A program made the translations under genes and the position numbers. Positions 1 through 10,147 of a stretch of DNA of 64,000 nucleotides are shown in pieces. The notes beneath the pieces were generated by a model. It saw only the letters and a program-made list of their open reading frames with translations. It ran no database searches and was not told where the DNA came from. Position 1 is the first letter of the stretch. Each line of letters begins with the position of its first letter. The DNA lies in the NCBI RefSeq assembly GCF_000834055.1, contig NZ_JXSQ01000010.1:1-64000 (forward strand). Reading direction: 5' to 3'. Source of the DNA: Leucobacter komagatae (GTDB taxonomy: Bacteria > Actinomycetota > Actinomycetes > Actinomycetales > Microbacteriaceae).

Positions 1-580
1 AAGCCGCGGGAGAGGCCGAAGGCCTGGCCCGCCTGTGCATGACGACCCGATGCAGCGCGAGTTCGTGACCCCTGCCCCGAACGAGTTATGGTTCTCGGAC
101 ATCACCGAGCACTGGACGGGTGAAGGCAAGCTCTACCTCTGCGCGGTGAAAGACGTCTTCTCCAACCGGATTGTCGACTACTCCATCGACGCGCAAATGA
201 CCTCTTCGCTTGCGGTGAGTGCGTTGAACAACGCCGTACTACGCCGCCGAGACGTCGCAGGGTGTGCGCTGCACACAGATCGTGGATCCCCGTTCCGAAG
301 CCGGGAACTACAGCGCGCTCTCACCGGTCACAGGATGACCGGCTCGATTGGGCGCGACGGTGCTGCGGGTGACAACGCGGCGATATAGCCGTTCTTCAGC
401 CTGCCCAAAAAGAACGTCCTGTCCGCAACACCCGGGGGCACCCGAGACGAGCTCCGATCAGCACTCGCGGCATGAATCGAACGCACCTATCATCGACGCC
501 GCAGACAAGACCGGTTGGGCCGTTTGACGCCGATCGAGTACGAGACCATCATGAACAAACAGATCGCACTGGCTGCCTAA
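1..580 (+). pseudogene. IS3-family transposase (OrfB) remnant
   Basis: Remnant of an rve/DDE integrase-core transposase of the IS3 type, cut off by the left window edge. The reading frame runs from base 2 to a TAA at 578-580 but has two internal stops, TAG at 386-388 and TGA at 473-475. Conserved segments are visible on both sides: the first catalytic Asp (FSDITEHW), the second Asp (LHTDRGSPF), then DNAAI followed by the TAG, FFSLPKKNVL, and the terminal RRRQDRLGRLTPIEYETIM. In relatives the third catalytic residue is the Glu of DNAAMES; here that codon is the TAG, and the TGA sits where relatives have Trp. The copy cannot make active transposase. The family identity is secure; the exact IS name is not. 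Confidence 0.88.
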
Positions 581-904
581 CCAAGCTGTCATCTGAACGT
601 ATATCCCCCTACAGGCGGGCCGAACGCTCGCACCTGGTGGAACTCAGCACTTAAGGCTGCGGGCCTGCCCTACATGCCCGTTCACGACATGAGGCACACC
701 GCAGCGTCACTCGCCGTGAAGTCTGGCGCGCACGTCAAGATCGTTCAGAGAATGCTCGGGCACAAATCGGCTGCGATCACGCTCGACACCTACGCGGATC
801 TCTTCGAGGATGATTTAGAGACGCTTATCGAGCGCTTGGATTCAGACATTGATACAGCAATTGTTGCCAAATCTGTTGCCATGGAAGAATCTGAGAAGAA
901 ATAA
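581..904 (+). pseudogene. Tyrosine recombinase (phage/ICE integrase), C-terminal fragment
   Basis: Encodes only the C-terminal part of a tyrosine integrase. The HxxR motif (HDMRHTAAS), the LGHKS histidine and the nucleophile region TLDTYADLF are present, but the N-terminal DNA-binding domains and the first catalytic Arg/Lys are missing. Homology begins near 599 (VYPPTGG), directly after and in frame with the transposase remnant stop, so the upstream part was lost when or after the IS element inserted or recombined. An internal ATG at 674 could start a 76-residue product, but that would not be a functional recombinase. It lies 49 bp from the 3' end of a tRNA gene, the usual place for such an integrase. 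Confidence 0.85.
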
Positions 905-943
905 GGCCGATCCTGCCGCAGAATCATGCGGAAGTATCGGCCT
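904..943. terminator. Hairpin between integrase remnant and tRNA-Arg
   Basis: Inverted repeat with an outer arm of 8 bp (AGGCCGAT / ATCGGCCT) and an inner arm of 5 bp (CCGCA / TGCGG). It begins at the last base of the integrase stop codon and lies just beyond the 3' end of the tRNA read on the other strand. It could end both transcripts. There is no long U-tract, so terminator function is inferred from position. Confidence 0.5.
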
Positions 944-953
944 AATTGTGTTG

Positions 954-1026
954 TGCCCTGGAGAGGAATCGAACCTCCGACACCTTCTTTAGGAGAGAAG
1001 TGCTCTATCCACTGAGCTACCAAGGC
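954..1026 (-). tRNA. tRNA-Arg (anticodon CCT)
   Basis: A complete 73-nt cloverleaf can be drawn by hand on the minus strand: acceptor GCCTTGG/CCAGGGC (one G-U pair), D-stem GCTC/GAGC, anticodon stem CTTCT/AGAAG with loop CTCCTAA, T-arm GGAGG-TTCGATT-CCTCT, discriminator A. The loop places CCT at positions 34-36, which reads AGG (Arg). CCA is not encoded. Its 3' end faces the integrase remnant, so it is a candidate past attachment site. Confidence 0.93.
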
Positions 1027-1214
1027 GGGAAGCGCCCGCTGGGCGCCAAGCAACGAGTCTAGCGCACTCGGCACCCCGGGTGCGGGGTTGCGGCGGAAAT
1101 TCGCGCACCTCAGACCGGCGGTGTCGGTGCGACCACCATGGGTCGCCATGCGCACGCGCGTCGCGCACCCGCGCTGCCATGAAGAACGGGGGTCGGCGGC
1201 GGGGCCTGAACGCA

Positions 1215-1250
1215 CAAGAGGGGCGCAGCTCGAAAGCTGCGCCCCTCTTG
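1215..1250 (-). terminator. Strong hairpin terminator after the NlpC/P60 gene
   Basis: A perfect 16-bp stem (1215-1230 with 1235-1250) closed by a 4-nt loop that reads TTCG on the minus strand, 12 nt after the stop codon of the NlpC/P60 gene. Only a weak T-rich tail follows, as is common in high-GC actinobacteria. Confidence 0.85.
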
Positions 1251-1262
1251 GATGACAAAGTG

Positions 1263-2000
1263 TTAGCTCATTCGCACGACCTGCGAGGGGAGCTGGCCCC
1301 ACACGCTGATCGCGTCTACGACGGTGGTGCCACCGCTCCAGCCACCGTGAACTGCCTGGCCGCCACCGATGTAGACGGCGACGTGGGGCAGACCCGGCCA
1401 CACGAGCAGGTCGCCCGGAGCGAGAGCAGTGGTGCCGTGAACGTAGCTCACGGTTGCGCCGTAGCGGCCGAAGTCGTTTACGCCGTGGTCGTAGCCACCT
1501 GCGTCGCGGCGCTCGGTCTGACCGATTGCTGCGAGCGAGTTCTGCACGAGGTCGGTGCAGTCCTGGCTGACGCCAACCTGCGCGAGCGCTGCAGCTACGA
1601 GGCCGCTTGCGCCCGACCCGGCTGGAACCTCAGGCGCGGCCGGAGCCTCAACCTTTTCGTCCGACTTCGCAGCCTCGAGCTCCTTCGAGCGCTCCTCGGC
1701 AGCAGCCACGAGCCTCTCGCGACGCTCCTGATCGGCGACGCTGGTGTCGACCTCGAGCGGGATGTCGTCAATCTTCGTGAGCGACGGGCCAGCGGTGACC
1801 TTGATCGTCTGCGTCTCTGCGACGGCCGCCACGGGCGCTTCCTGCGTGCTGTTTGCGTATGCGGGGAGAGCGAGCGTTCCGAACATCGCGAAAGTGAACA
1901 CGGCAGCGCCGCTCACACGTGCGATCTTCTTGACCTTCGCCTTGGACGATGCTGCGGAGTCGGTCGCAGCTACGACCTCGGTACTGGGCTGTGAATTCAC
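1263..2000 (-). CDS. Secreted NlpC/P60-family peptidoglycan hydrolase
   Basis: Predicted secreted cell-wall hydrolase of 245 residues. A basic N-terminus (AKVKKIARVS) leads into a hydrophobic segment at about 30-48 ending in AYA-N, a likely signal peptidase I site. A charged, probably helical linker (about 85-120) and an Ala/Pro stretch follow. The C-terminal domain carries the NlpC/P60 triad: Cys148 (SQDCTDLVQ), His206 (LPHVAVY) and His218 (AVHGG). Family members cleave the D-Glu to diamino-acid stem-peptide bond; the exact bond cut here is not known. The start is GTG, preceded by GAGGTAG. The gene stands alone and ends in a strong hairpin. Confidence 0.88.
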   Translation of the reverse strand: MNSQPSTEVVAATDSAASSKAKVKKIARVSGAAVFTFAMFGTLALPAYANSTQEAPVAAVAETQTIKVTAGPSLTKIDDIPLEVDTSVADQERRERLVAAAEERSKELEAAKSDEKVEAPAAPEVPAGSGASGLVAAALAQVGVSQDCTDLVQNSLAAIGQTERRDAGGYDHGVNDFGRYGATVSYVHGTTALAPGDLLVWPGLPHVAVYIGGGQAVHGGWSGGTTVVDAISVWGQLPSQVVRMS

Positions 2001-2112
2001 GAAATATCTACCTCACGTTTGCGCTTATAACCGGCCAGGAAACGGCCGGAAAGCTAAGACTTGGACAAGCCTAACCGAACATCACGAAATTGTCACGCTT
2101 AGATTACGCGGG

Positions 2113-3483
<1,371 letters not shown>

Positions 3484-3557
3484 TCAGCTCCATTGCATAA
3501 TGGGCTCGCCAAAACTGCGGGTTCGAACGCCTGCGAAAATGCATCGCATATAGACGC

Positions 3558-3575
3558 CGTCTCATCTATGAGACG
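3558..3575. repeat. Palindrome between gdhA promoter region and dtxR stop
   Basis: The sequence cgtctcatctatgagacg has 8-bp arms around a 2-nt centre and spans the stop codon of the DtxR-type gene. It could be a terminator for that gene or an operator of gdhA. Nothing in the sequence decides between the two. Confidence 0.4.
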
Positions 3576-4255
3576 AAAATGTGTGCCGCCACCTCCACTG
3601 GAATGTCGATAGCACCACTATTTCCCTCCACCTCGACGCGAACAGAGTCGCCAATGCGGGTGAAAGAAGCTTTGTTGCCGGGGACGACGCCGGCTGCCGC
3701 GAGCTGCGCGAGCAGCTCTGGCTCGTACTGCGCTGGTTCCGCGAGGCGGCGGATCGTCGCGCTCGGGGGGTTGTGCGGCTGGGCGATCCAGTCGGTCATG
3801 CCGCGCTCGCCACGGTTTGCCGATGGCGCGGCGACCGCGCCGAGCTCTTCAAGCCCGGGGATGCGGTTGCCGTAGGGGGAGACGGTCGGCTTGTCGAGGA
3901 TGCTCAACAGCTTTCGCTCGACCTGCTCGCTCATCACGTGCTCCCAGCGACATGCCTCTTCGTGAACGAACTCCCATTCGAGGCCGATCACGTCAGCGAG
4001 TAGCCGCTCTGCGAGGCGATGCTTACGCATCACGCGAATCGCTCTGGCACGCCCCTCCTCGGTGAACTCGAGTTGCCTGTCGTCTGTGACGACGACGAGC
4101 CCCAAGCGTTCCATGCGCGCGACTGTCTGCGAGACCGTTGGTCCCGAGTGTCCGAGCCGTTCTGAGATGCGCGCGCGGAGCGGCACGATGCCTTCTTCCT
4201 CGAGTTCGAGGATTGTTCGAAGGTACATCTCGGTAGTGTCAATCAGATCCGTCAA
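3566..4255 (-). CDS. dtxR: DtxR/IdeR-family metal-dependent repressor
   Basis: Three-domain metal-sensing repressor of about 229 residues. The N-terminal winged helix is ISERLGHSGPTVSQTVARME. The metal-site residues seen in DtxR/IdeR can be aligned: Met of TTEMYLRT, His and Glu of HRLAERLL, His of FVHEEA, and Cys-Glu-His of ACRWEHVMS. The Cys in the primary site favours iron over manganese. A C-terminal SH3-like domain (GVVPGNKASFTRIG) is intact. The frame is open further upstream, but homology begins at LTDLIDTTEMYL, so I place the start at TTG 4255, preceded by GGTGGGG. Regulation of iron uptake or storage is inferred from the family. Confidence 0.88.
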   Translation of the reverse strand: MTDLIDTTEMYLRTILELEEEGIVPLRARISERLGHSGPTVSQTVARMERLGLVVVTDDRQLEFTEEGRARAIRVMRKHRLAERLLADVIGLEWEFVHEEACRWEHVMSEQVERKLLSILDKPTVSPYGNRIPGLEELGAVAAPSANRGERGMTDWIAQPHNPPSATIRRLAEPAQYEPELLAQLAAAGVVPGNKASFTRIGDSVRVEVEGNSGAIDIPVEVAAHIFVS

Positions 4256-4403
4256 TGTATACCCCACCAGCTGTCTGCTTAGCCCCAGCTTACGACATCT
4301 CTGCGCCTCACTCACGCAAGACTTCAGCCATGCGGCAGCAGGATCGGGCCATGCGGCCCCGAATCGCGGACGACGCATGGCGACGCGGGCGTGCTTTACT
4401 CTC

Positions 4404-4409
4404 TAGAAT
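4404..4409 (+). promoter_or_regulatory. -10 hexamer of serC, leaderless
   Basis: TAGAAT followed by exactly 6 nt and the serC ATG; no ribosome-binding site intervenes. The spacing puts transcription start at or next to the A of ATG. Confidence 0.6.
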
Positions 4410-4412
4410 TAG

Positions 4413-5540
<1,128 letters not shown>

Positions 5541-5558
5541 CAAGGCACCTCCACGACC

Positions 5559-5594
5559 GAGGGGGCCTCCTGCGTATTCGCGGGAGGCCCCCTC
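5559..5594 (+). terminator. serC terminator
   Basis: A perfect 12-bp stem (gagggggcctcc / ggaggccccctc) with a 12-nt loop, 18 nt after the serC stop and followed by a T-containing tail. Confidence 0.85.
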
Positions 5595-5616
5595 TGTGTC
5601 TTGCGTCGGAACAGAG

Positions 5617-5669
5617 CTGACACGGGGTGAGCGGAGTGCTAAACTGAACGCGTTCACTGAACTCGTTCA
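5617..5669 (+). promoter_or_regulatory. tetR promoter with tandem palindromic operator
   Basis: A -35-like ctgaca (5617-5622) and a -10-like taaact (5640-5645) are separated by 17 nt. Directly after lie two 12-bp palindromes separated by 1 nt: tgaacgcgttca (5645-5656, perfect) and tgaactcgttca (5658-5669, imperfect at the centre). They overlap the start of transcription, as expected for an autoregulatory TetR operator. The protein-site link is inferred from position. Confidence 0.62.
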
Positions 5670-5695
5670 CCCACTCCATCCGGACGGAGGCTTGA

Positions 5696-6316
5696 ATGCT
5701 CTCACGCCGGCTTCAACGCCGCACGTCAGTTGCTCAGGTGCTCGATGCGGCCGAACGACTCTTCGCAACATTCGGGTTCGCCGACACAACAGTAAAGGAC
5801 ATCGCAGTTGCCGCCGGCCTCAGCGTCGGAACAGTCATGTCCGTCGGCGATAAGAATGCCCTGCTCGTTTCGGTGTTTGACGGCCACATAGCCAAGATCC
5901 ACACTGCCCGGCCAGTGGAGGCTGCTACGAGTGCAATCCCGTGCGCGGAGCGACTCACGCTCCTTTTCGAGCCATTCGCAGAACTCTTCACCCAACAGCC
6001 TGCGCTCAGCCGCAGCTACGCGAGCATCCTGGTAAGCGGGCAGCACTCTTCCCGAGTGTTCTCCGAGCTCGCAGATACTCTGACAGGCGAGATCACCGAG
6101 GAACTGGCTCGCTGCGACCGAGCGGGCGGAGCAACGGACGCAACTTTGCAAACTGCCCGCGCAAGGGCGATCTACCTTGCCTACCTCGGGCTGCTGTTTA
6201 CTTGGCCACCTGAGTTAGATATGGACACAGACGCACTGGTAACTGCGCTCCAGCGGCTCTCGGAATCGCACCTCCACACCTGCCGTTGCCCGGCTGGCAC
6301 CGAAACCCCAGCGTGA
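5696..6316 (+). CDS. TetR/AcrR-family transcriptional regulator
   Basis: 206-residue regulator. The N-terminal TetR helix-turn-helix spans about 12-55 (VLDAAERLFATFGFADTTV, then IAVAAGLSVGTVMSV). The C-terminal helical ligand domain is not assignable to a ligand class. It is followed after 64 bp by a DoxX-like membrane protein gene on the same strand, which it probably controls. The tandem palindrome upstream suggests autorepression. Confidence 0.85.
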   Translation: MLSRRLQRRTSVAQVLDAAERLFATFGFADTTVKDIAVAAGLSVGTVMSVGDKNALLVSVFDGHIAKIHTARPVEAATSAIPCAERLTLLFEPFAELFTQQPALSRSYASILVSGQHSSRVFSELADTLTGEITEELARCDRAGGATDATLQTARARAIYLAYLGLLFTWPPELDMDTDALVTALQRLSESHLHTCRCPAGTETPA

Positions 6317-6380
6317 AAAGACTCTGTCGCCTTCCCGCCTCGTCTCACACAGTCGGGAGACCCCGCGAAAGGAACAGCAC

Positions 6381-6746
6381 ATGACCTTCGTCCCCGCACC
6401 GTGGTGGGCGACTGCGCTGCTCGCGGTCGTCCTCATAGCCGACGCAGCGCTCTCACTGCGACCGCCACGGTTTATCAGCAGCTGCCTGTCGGGAGTCGGG
6501 TTTCCGCGAGACTGGTGGTGGACCCTCATCGTCATCAAGCTGCTCGCGGCGACCGGTCTGCTTGCGGGCATCTGGGTTCCTGGGGTCGCACTCGCCGCAC
6601 ACGTAGGGGTGATCGCTTATTTCGGCTGCGCCGTCGCCGCACACATACGGGCCAAGTTTTTTGGCGTTGCCTTTTGGTTCAACTGCCTCGGTATGCTCGC
6701 GCTCGCCATCGGAACAGCTGTGCTCGCCTTCGCAGCCCAGCTGTAG
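6381..6746 (+). CDS. DoxX-like small membrane protein
   Basis: 121 residues with four predicted membrane helices: about 8-25, 46-64, 67-87 and 96-118. The length, the four-helix plan and the AAHIRAKFFG segment between helices 3 and 4 fit the DoxX_2 group. AAAGGAA lies at good spacing before the ATG. It lies downstream of the TetR gene and before a shared strong terminator, so it is the likely regulated partner. Its biochemical role is unknown; some DoxX proteins are linked to thiol or oxidative stress. Confidence 0.72.
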   Translation: MTFVPAPWWATALLAVVLIADAALSLRPPRFISSCLSGVGFPRDWWWTLIVIKLLAATGLLAGIWVPGVALAAHVGVIAYFGCAVAAHIRAKFFGVAFWFNCLGMLALAIGTAVLAFAAQL

Positions 6747-6762
6747 CGTTCCGACGCAGCAC

Positions 6763-6804
6763 AAAGCCCCGGCCCGCGCGTGTAAACGCGCGGGCCGGGG
6801 CTTT
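6763..6804. terminator. Bidirectional terminator between doxX-like gene and rlmB
   Basis: A perfect 19-bp stem (6763-6781 with 6786-6804) around a GTAA loop. It has AAA at the left foot and TTT at the right foot, so it can work on both strands for the two converging genes. Confidence 0.92.
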
Positions 6805-6818
6805 GTAAACAGCTGGAG

Positions 6819-7829
6819 TTACTCGGCGTCCACTGCCTGGCCGGCGCGGAGCTTCGAGACCTCGTAGAGCGCAACGGACGCGGCGATGCCGGCGTTGAGC
6901 GACTCGGTCGCTGCTGAGATCGGGATCGAGACGATCGCGTCACAGGTCTCCGTGACGAGGCGGGACAGGCCCTTGCCCTCGCTACCGACGACAATCACGA
7001 GCGGACGGCCAGCAAGGTCGAGACCGGGCAGGCTGACGTCGCCGTCGCCGTCAAGACCAACAACGAAGAGCCCCTGCTTCTTGAGCTCCTTGATGGTCTG
7101 CGTGAGGTTTGTTGCACGTGCAACGGGGATCCGCGCCGCGGCGCCAGCGGAAGTCTTCCACGAGGCCGAGTTCAGGCTGGCCGAGCGGCGCTGCGGCACG
7201 ATGACGCCCTGTCCGCCGAATGCGGCGACGGAGCGGATGATCGCACCGAGGTTGCGCGGGTCGGTAACACCGTCGAGCGCGACGAACAGCGGGGTCTCAC
7301 CGCGGTCGAGGGTCTCCTCGAGGAGATCCATCGGGTGCGCGTACTCCATGGGCGGCACCTTGAGCACGACGCCCTGGTGCACGGTGTCCCGGTCCGTCAT
7401 GCGGTCGAGCTCTTGGCGCATGACCTCAAGCACTGCGACACCGCGGTTTGTCGCGATGCGCATGATTTCACGCGTACGGTCGTCCATCTCGATGCGCGAG
7501 GCAATGTAGAGGGTCGTAGCGGGGATCTTGGTGCGCAACGCCTCGAGCACAGCGTTGCGACCGGTCACGAGTTCAGACTCGTCGGTCTTCTTGTTGCTCG
7601 GTCCACGACCGCCGCCTGATCCGCCTGCGCCGCCCTGATGGCGTGCCTTCGCAGCCTCGTAACGCTCGCGCGATGCTTTGGCCTTTGCCTTCGGGTGGTA
7701 GTCGCGGTCTTCGGCGCGCGGGGTCGGGCCGCGGCCCTCGAGTGCCTGGCGACCCTGACCTCCAGAACCGACGCCCTTACCGAGCCCCTTCTTGCGTACG
7801 GCGCCTGGGCGCCCCTTCTTGTTCGTCAT
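6819..7829 (-). CDS. rlmB: 23S rRNA (guanosine-2'-O)-methyltransferase RlmB/TrmH family
   Basis: SPOUT-class RNA 2'-O-methyltransferase of 336 residues. The first ~85 residues form a basic Gly/Lys/Arg-rich tail typical of actinobacterial members. The substrate-binding domain begins at [13 protein letters not shown]. The SPOUT knot motifs are [18 protein letters not shown] and [15 protein letters not shown]. The family modifies G2251 in 23S rRNA, but the exact target here is inferred. The start overlaps the cysS stop by 4 nt (ATGA), so the pair is translationally coupled. Confidence 0.92.
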   Translation of the reverse strand: MTNKKGRPGAVRKKGLGKGVGSGGQGRQALEGRGPTPRAEDRDYHPKAKAKASRERYEAAKARHQGGAGGSGGGRGPSNKKTDESELVTGRNAVLEALRTKIPATTLYIASRIEMDDRTREIMRIATNRGVAVLEVMRQELDRMTDRDTVHQGVVLKVPPMEYAHPMDLLEETLDRGETPLFVALDGVTDPRNLGAIIRSVAAFGGQGVIVPQRRSASLNSASWKTSAGAAARIPVARATNLTQTIKELKKQGLFVVGLDGDGDVSLPGLDLAGRPLVIVVGSEGKGLSRLVTETCDAIVSIPISAATESLNAGIAASVALYEVSKLRAGQAVDAE

Positions 7830-9310
7830 ATGAGGCTCCAGCGGGTTCCGTTCGGACTGTCTTCTAGGATGATTCCAGCACCAGCAAGGCGATCGCGGAT
7901 CGCGTCACTCGTGGCGAAGTCTTTGTTTGCGCGTGCATCGGCACGCTGCTCGATGAGGCCGGTAATCAGCGCATCGAGCGCCGTATCGGCGGCGGCGTCT
8001 CCCGAAGCCGCGCCCCATACACTATCGCGTGGATCGAGTCCAAGCACATCGAGCATCGCGACGACCTCGATTGCGCGGTTCAGCAGCGCGTCACCATCAC
8101 CGGCATCGATCGCGGTATTTCCGGCGCGAACGGCCTCGTGCAGGGCCGCGAGCGCCTGTGGGATCGCGAAATCGTCGAGCATCGCCGCGGTGAACTCAGC
8201 CGGCAACGACTCGGTGGTCGCTGCGCCGCCGAGCGGTCCGAGGTACAGCTGGGCTGCTGCCTCGCCTGCGAGCGTGTCCTCGGCTGCACCAACGATGTAT
8301 TCGTGAGCGCGTGCGAGGAAGCCTTCGATCCGGTCGAAGGCGGCTGCCGCCTCTGAGAGCGAATTGGCCGAGTAGTCGAGCACGGAACGGTAGTGCGCAG
8401 CACCGAGGTAGTAGCGGAGCACGATGGGCCGGGCCTCGGCGAGTAGATCCGCTGCGAACAGCGAGTTGCCAAGCGACTTTGACATCTTCTGGCCGCCCGT
8501 GTTCACGAGGCCGTTGTGGATCCAGTACTTCGCGAACGCCTGCCCGGCAGCTGTGGACTGCGCGAGCTCGTTCTCGTGGTGCGGGAAGCGCAGGTCGAGC
8601 CCACCGCCGTGGATGTCGAAGGCGTCTCCGAGGTACCGCGCCGCCATCGCCGAGCACTCAATGTGCCAGCCGGGTCGCCCATCGCCCCATGGCGACGGCC
8701 AGGAGGCCGACTCGGGTTCGGAGCCGCGGTGCGCTTTCCACAGCGCGAAGTCGCGCGGGTCGCGCTTGCCGACGGGCTCAGAGTCCGCGGCGTCCTCCAT
8801 CTGGTCGCGCTTTTGGCGCGTCAGGGTGCCATATTCTGGCCAGCTCGCGGTGTCGAAGTACACGCTCGCCGAGCCGTCGTTCGCCTGGTACGCGTGACCG
8901 CGTTCGATGAGCCGTTCGATGAGCGCGACCATCTCGCGAATGTTCGCGGTAGCGCGCGGCTCGTAGGTCGGGGCGAGGATCCCGAGCGCGTCGTATGCAG
9001 CGGTGAACTCGCGCTCGACACGGTAGGCGAGCGCCCACCACTGTTCGGTGCCGCCCGCCTCGGCCGCGAGCTGCGCGTTCGCGAGAATCTTGTCGTCAAT
9101 GTCGGTGACGTTGCGAATGAGGGTGACGTCGTGGCCGGTTGCCCGGAACCAGCGCCGCATCTGGTCGTAGACGAGCGTGCTCCGCAAGTGGCCGATGTGC
9201 GGCGATGACTGCACCGTCGGCCCACAGACGTAGAGTCCGACCTTGCCCGCGTTCTGCGGGACGAAGTCGACTACTGCCTGTGCGTGCGTGTCGTAGATGC
9301 GTTGTGTCAC
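7826..9310 (-). CDS. cysS: Cysteinyl-tRNA synthetase
   Basis: Class I aminoacyl-tRNA synthetase of 494 residues that charges tRNA-Cys. The zinc-site cysteine lies in [10 protein letters not shown], the HIGH motif is SPHIGHLRS and the KMSKS motif is KMSKSLGNS. The zinc-binding [10 protein letters not shown] and HHENELAQS are also visible. The start is GTG with TAGACT placed 6 nt upstream, indicating a leaderless message. The 3' end overlaps rlmB. In many actinobacteria ispD-ispF precede cysS; they are absent here. Confidence 0.96.
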   Translation of the reverse strand: MTQRIYDTHAQAVVDFVPQNAGKVGLYVCGPTVQSSPHIGHLRSTLVYDQMRRWFRATGHDVTLIRNVTDIDDKILANAQLAAEAGGTEQWWALAYRVEREFTAAYDALGILAPTYEPRATANIREMVALIERLIERGHAYQANDGSASVYFDTASWPEYGTLTRQKRDQMEDAADSEPVGKRDPRDFALWKAHRGSEPESASWPSPWGDGRPGWHIECSAMAARYLGDAFDIHGGGLDLRFPHHENELAQSTAAGQAFAKYWIHNGLVNTGGQKMSKSLGNSLFAADLLAEARPIVLRYYLGAAHYRSVLDYSANSLSEAAAAFDRIEGFLARAHEYIVGAAEDTLAGEAAAQLYLGPLGGAATTESLPAEFTAAMLDDFAIPQALAALHEAVRAGNTAIDAGDGDALLNRAIEVVAMLDVLGLDPRDSVWGAASGDAAADTALDALITGLIEQRADARANKDFATSDAIRDRLAGAGIILEDSPNGTRWSLI

Positions 9311-9316
9311 GCCCCA

Positions 9317-9322
9317 AGTCTA
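9317..9322 (-). promoter_or_regulatory. -10 hexamer of cysS, leaderless
   Basis: TAGACT on the minus strand, then 6 nt (tggggc), then the GTG start of cysS. Confidence 0.6.
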
Positions 9323-9368
9323 CCGTTTGCATTACCGGGGCCCCGCGAATGTTGCAAATCGGAGAGCG

Positions 9369-10010
9369 CTATGCGATCTCTCCCGAGAAGAAGAACTGCA
9401 TCTGCTTCGCAACGCCAACCGCGTGATCACCAAACCGCTCGTGGTAGCGGCTCGCGAGCGTCGCGTCAACGAGGCCGAGCGCGTCGGCATTCACCTTGTC
9501 GCTGAGCATCTTCGTGAACACCTTCGCGTGCAACTTGTCGAGATCGTCTTCGAGGTCGCGGATCTCGATGATGATCGCGGGATCCTGTTCGCGCAGCAAC
9601 CGGACGACTGCCTCGGCCATCTCCACGTCGAGCGCCCCCATTCGGGTGAAGGTCTTACGCAGCCCCTTCGGAATCGCGCTGTCCGGGTACCGGTACCGCG
9701 CGAGCTCTGCGATGTGCTCCGCAAGGTCGCTCATCCGCTCGAGCTCCGCGCTCATGCGCAGCGAGGCGACAACGAGCCTCAGGTCCGACGCAACGGGTGA
9801 CTGCCTGAGCAGGATGTCGAATGCGAGCTCGTCGAGCGAGAGCGACAGCGCGTCGATCTCCTCCGAGCGCTCAATGACGTTCTCGGCGAGTTCTGCGTCA
9901 GAGTTGCCGAAGGCGGTCGTCGCCTCGCCAATTGACGCTTCGACGAGCTCTGCCATCAGAGTGAGTCGGTCTTGCAACTCGCTCAGCGACTGCTGGAATA
10001 CTGCGCGCAT
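9369..10010 (-). CDS. phoU: Phosphate signalling regulator PhoU
   Basis: 213-residue all-helical protein with two PhoU domains (about 1-105 and 115-205). The metal-binding type motifs ERSEEIDALSLSLDE and ERMSDLAEHIAELARY are visible in the first half and ERFGDHAVGVAKQM in the second. PhoU couples the Pst transporter to the histidine kinase and dampens the response under high phosphate. AAAGGA precedes the ATG. It is divergent from senX3-regX3; the PHO-box-like repeat between them could serve both sides. Confidence 0.94.
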   Translation of the reverse strand: MRAVFQQSLSELQDRLTLMAELVEASIGEATTAFGNSDAELAENVIERSEEIDALSLSLDELAFDILLRQSPVASDLRLVVASLRMSAELERMSDLAEHIAELARYRYPDSAIPKGLRKTFTRMGALDVEMAEAVVRLLREQDPAIIIEIRDLEDDLDKLHAKVFTKMLSDKVNADALGLVDATLASRYHERFGDHAVGVAKQMQFFFSGEIA

Positions 10011-10054
10011 GATGTCCTTTCGTGGCCAACCTCTTGCGTACTTACTTTCGCCGG

Positions 10055-10098
10055 TTACTGTGAACTAGCCGTCACTACAAGGTAAACAGTGAGCGAAC
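10055..10098. promoter_or_regulatory. PHO-box-like direct repeat (RegX3/PhoP-type site)
   Basis: Read on the minus strand, GTTC-type units recur every 11 nt: GTTCGC (10098-10093), GTTTAC (10087-10082), a degenerate AGTGAC (10076-10071), GTTCAC (10065-10060). Direct repeats of GTTCACC-like units spaced 11 nt are the known pattern for PhoP/RegX3-type regulators. The block sits between phoU and senX3, about 38 nt upstream of the senX3 -10, and suggests autoregulation. Confidence 0.62.
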
Positions 10099-10135
10099 TC
10101 TTCACTACCGTGTGCGCGGATGGTTCGCTCCCGTT

Positions 10136-10141
10136 TACGAT
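10136..10141 (+). promoter_or_regulatory. -10 hexamer of senX3, leaderless
   Basis: TACGAT, then 6 nt (gaagac), then ATG at 10148. This supports ATG 10148 as the start over the upstream in-frame GTG at 10112. Confidence 0.58.
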
Positions 10142-10147
10142 GAAGAC

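Noticed and set aside
1027-1214. Gap next to tRNA-Arg searched for small genes or a second tRNA
   Set aside because: No cloverleaf, no frame with a ribosome-binding site, and no repeat of the tRNA 3' end were seen.
1080-1994. A 304-codon plus-strand frame opposite the NlpC/P60 gene
   Set aside because: It spans the terminator hairpin and is antisense to a gene with catalytic residues and signal peptide.
2001-2112. Possible c-di-AMP (ydaO) riboswitch before the NlpC/P60 gene
   Set aside because: Such switches often precede actinobacterial cell-wall hydrolases, but the gap is only 112 nt and no matching consensus pieces are seen; only a small ccggcc/ggccgg hairpin is present.
3515-3540. Sequence like a tRNA T-arm (gggttcgaac) upstream of gdhA
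   Set aside because: No acceptor, D or anticodon stems can be drawn on either side; chance match.
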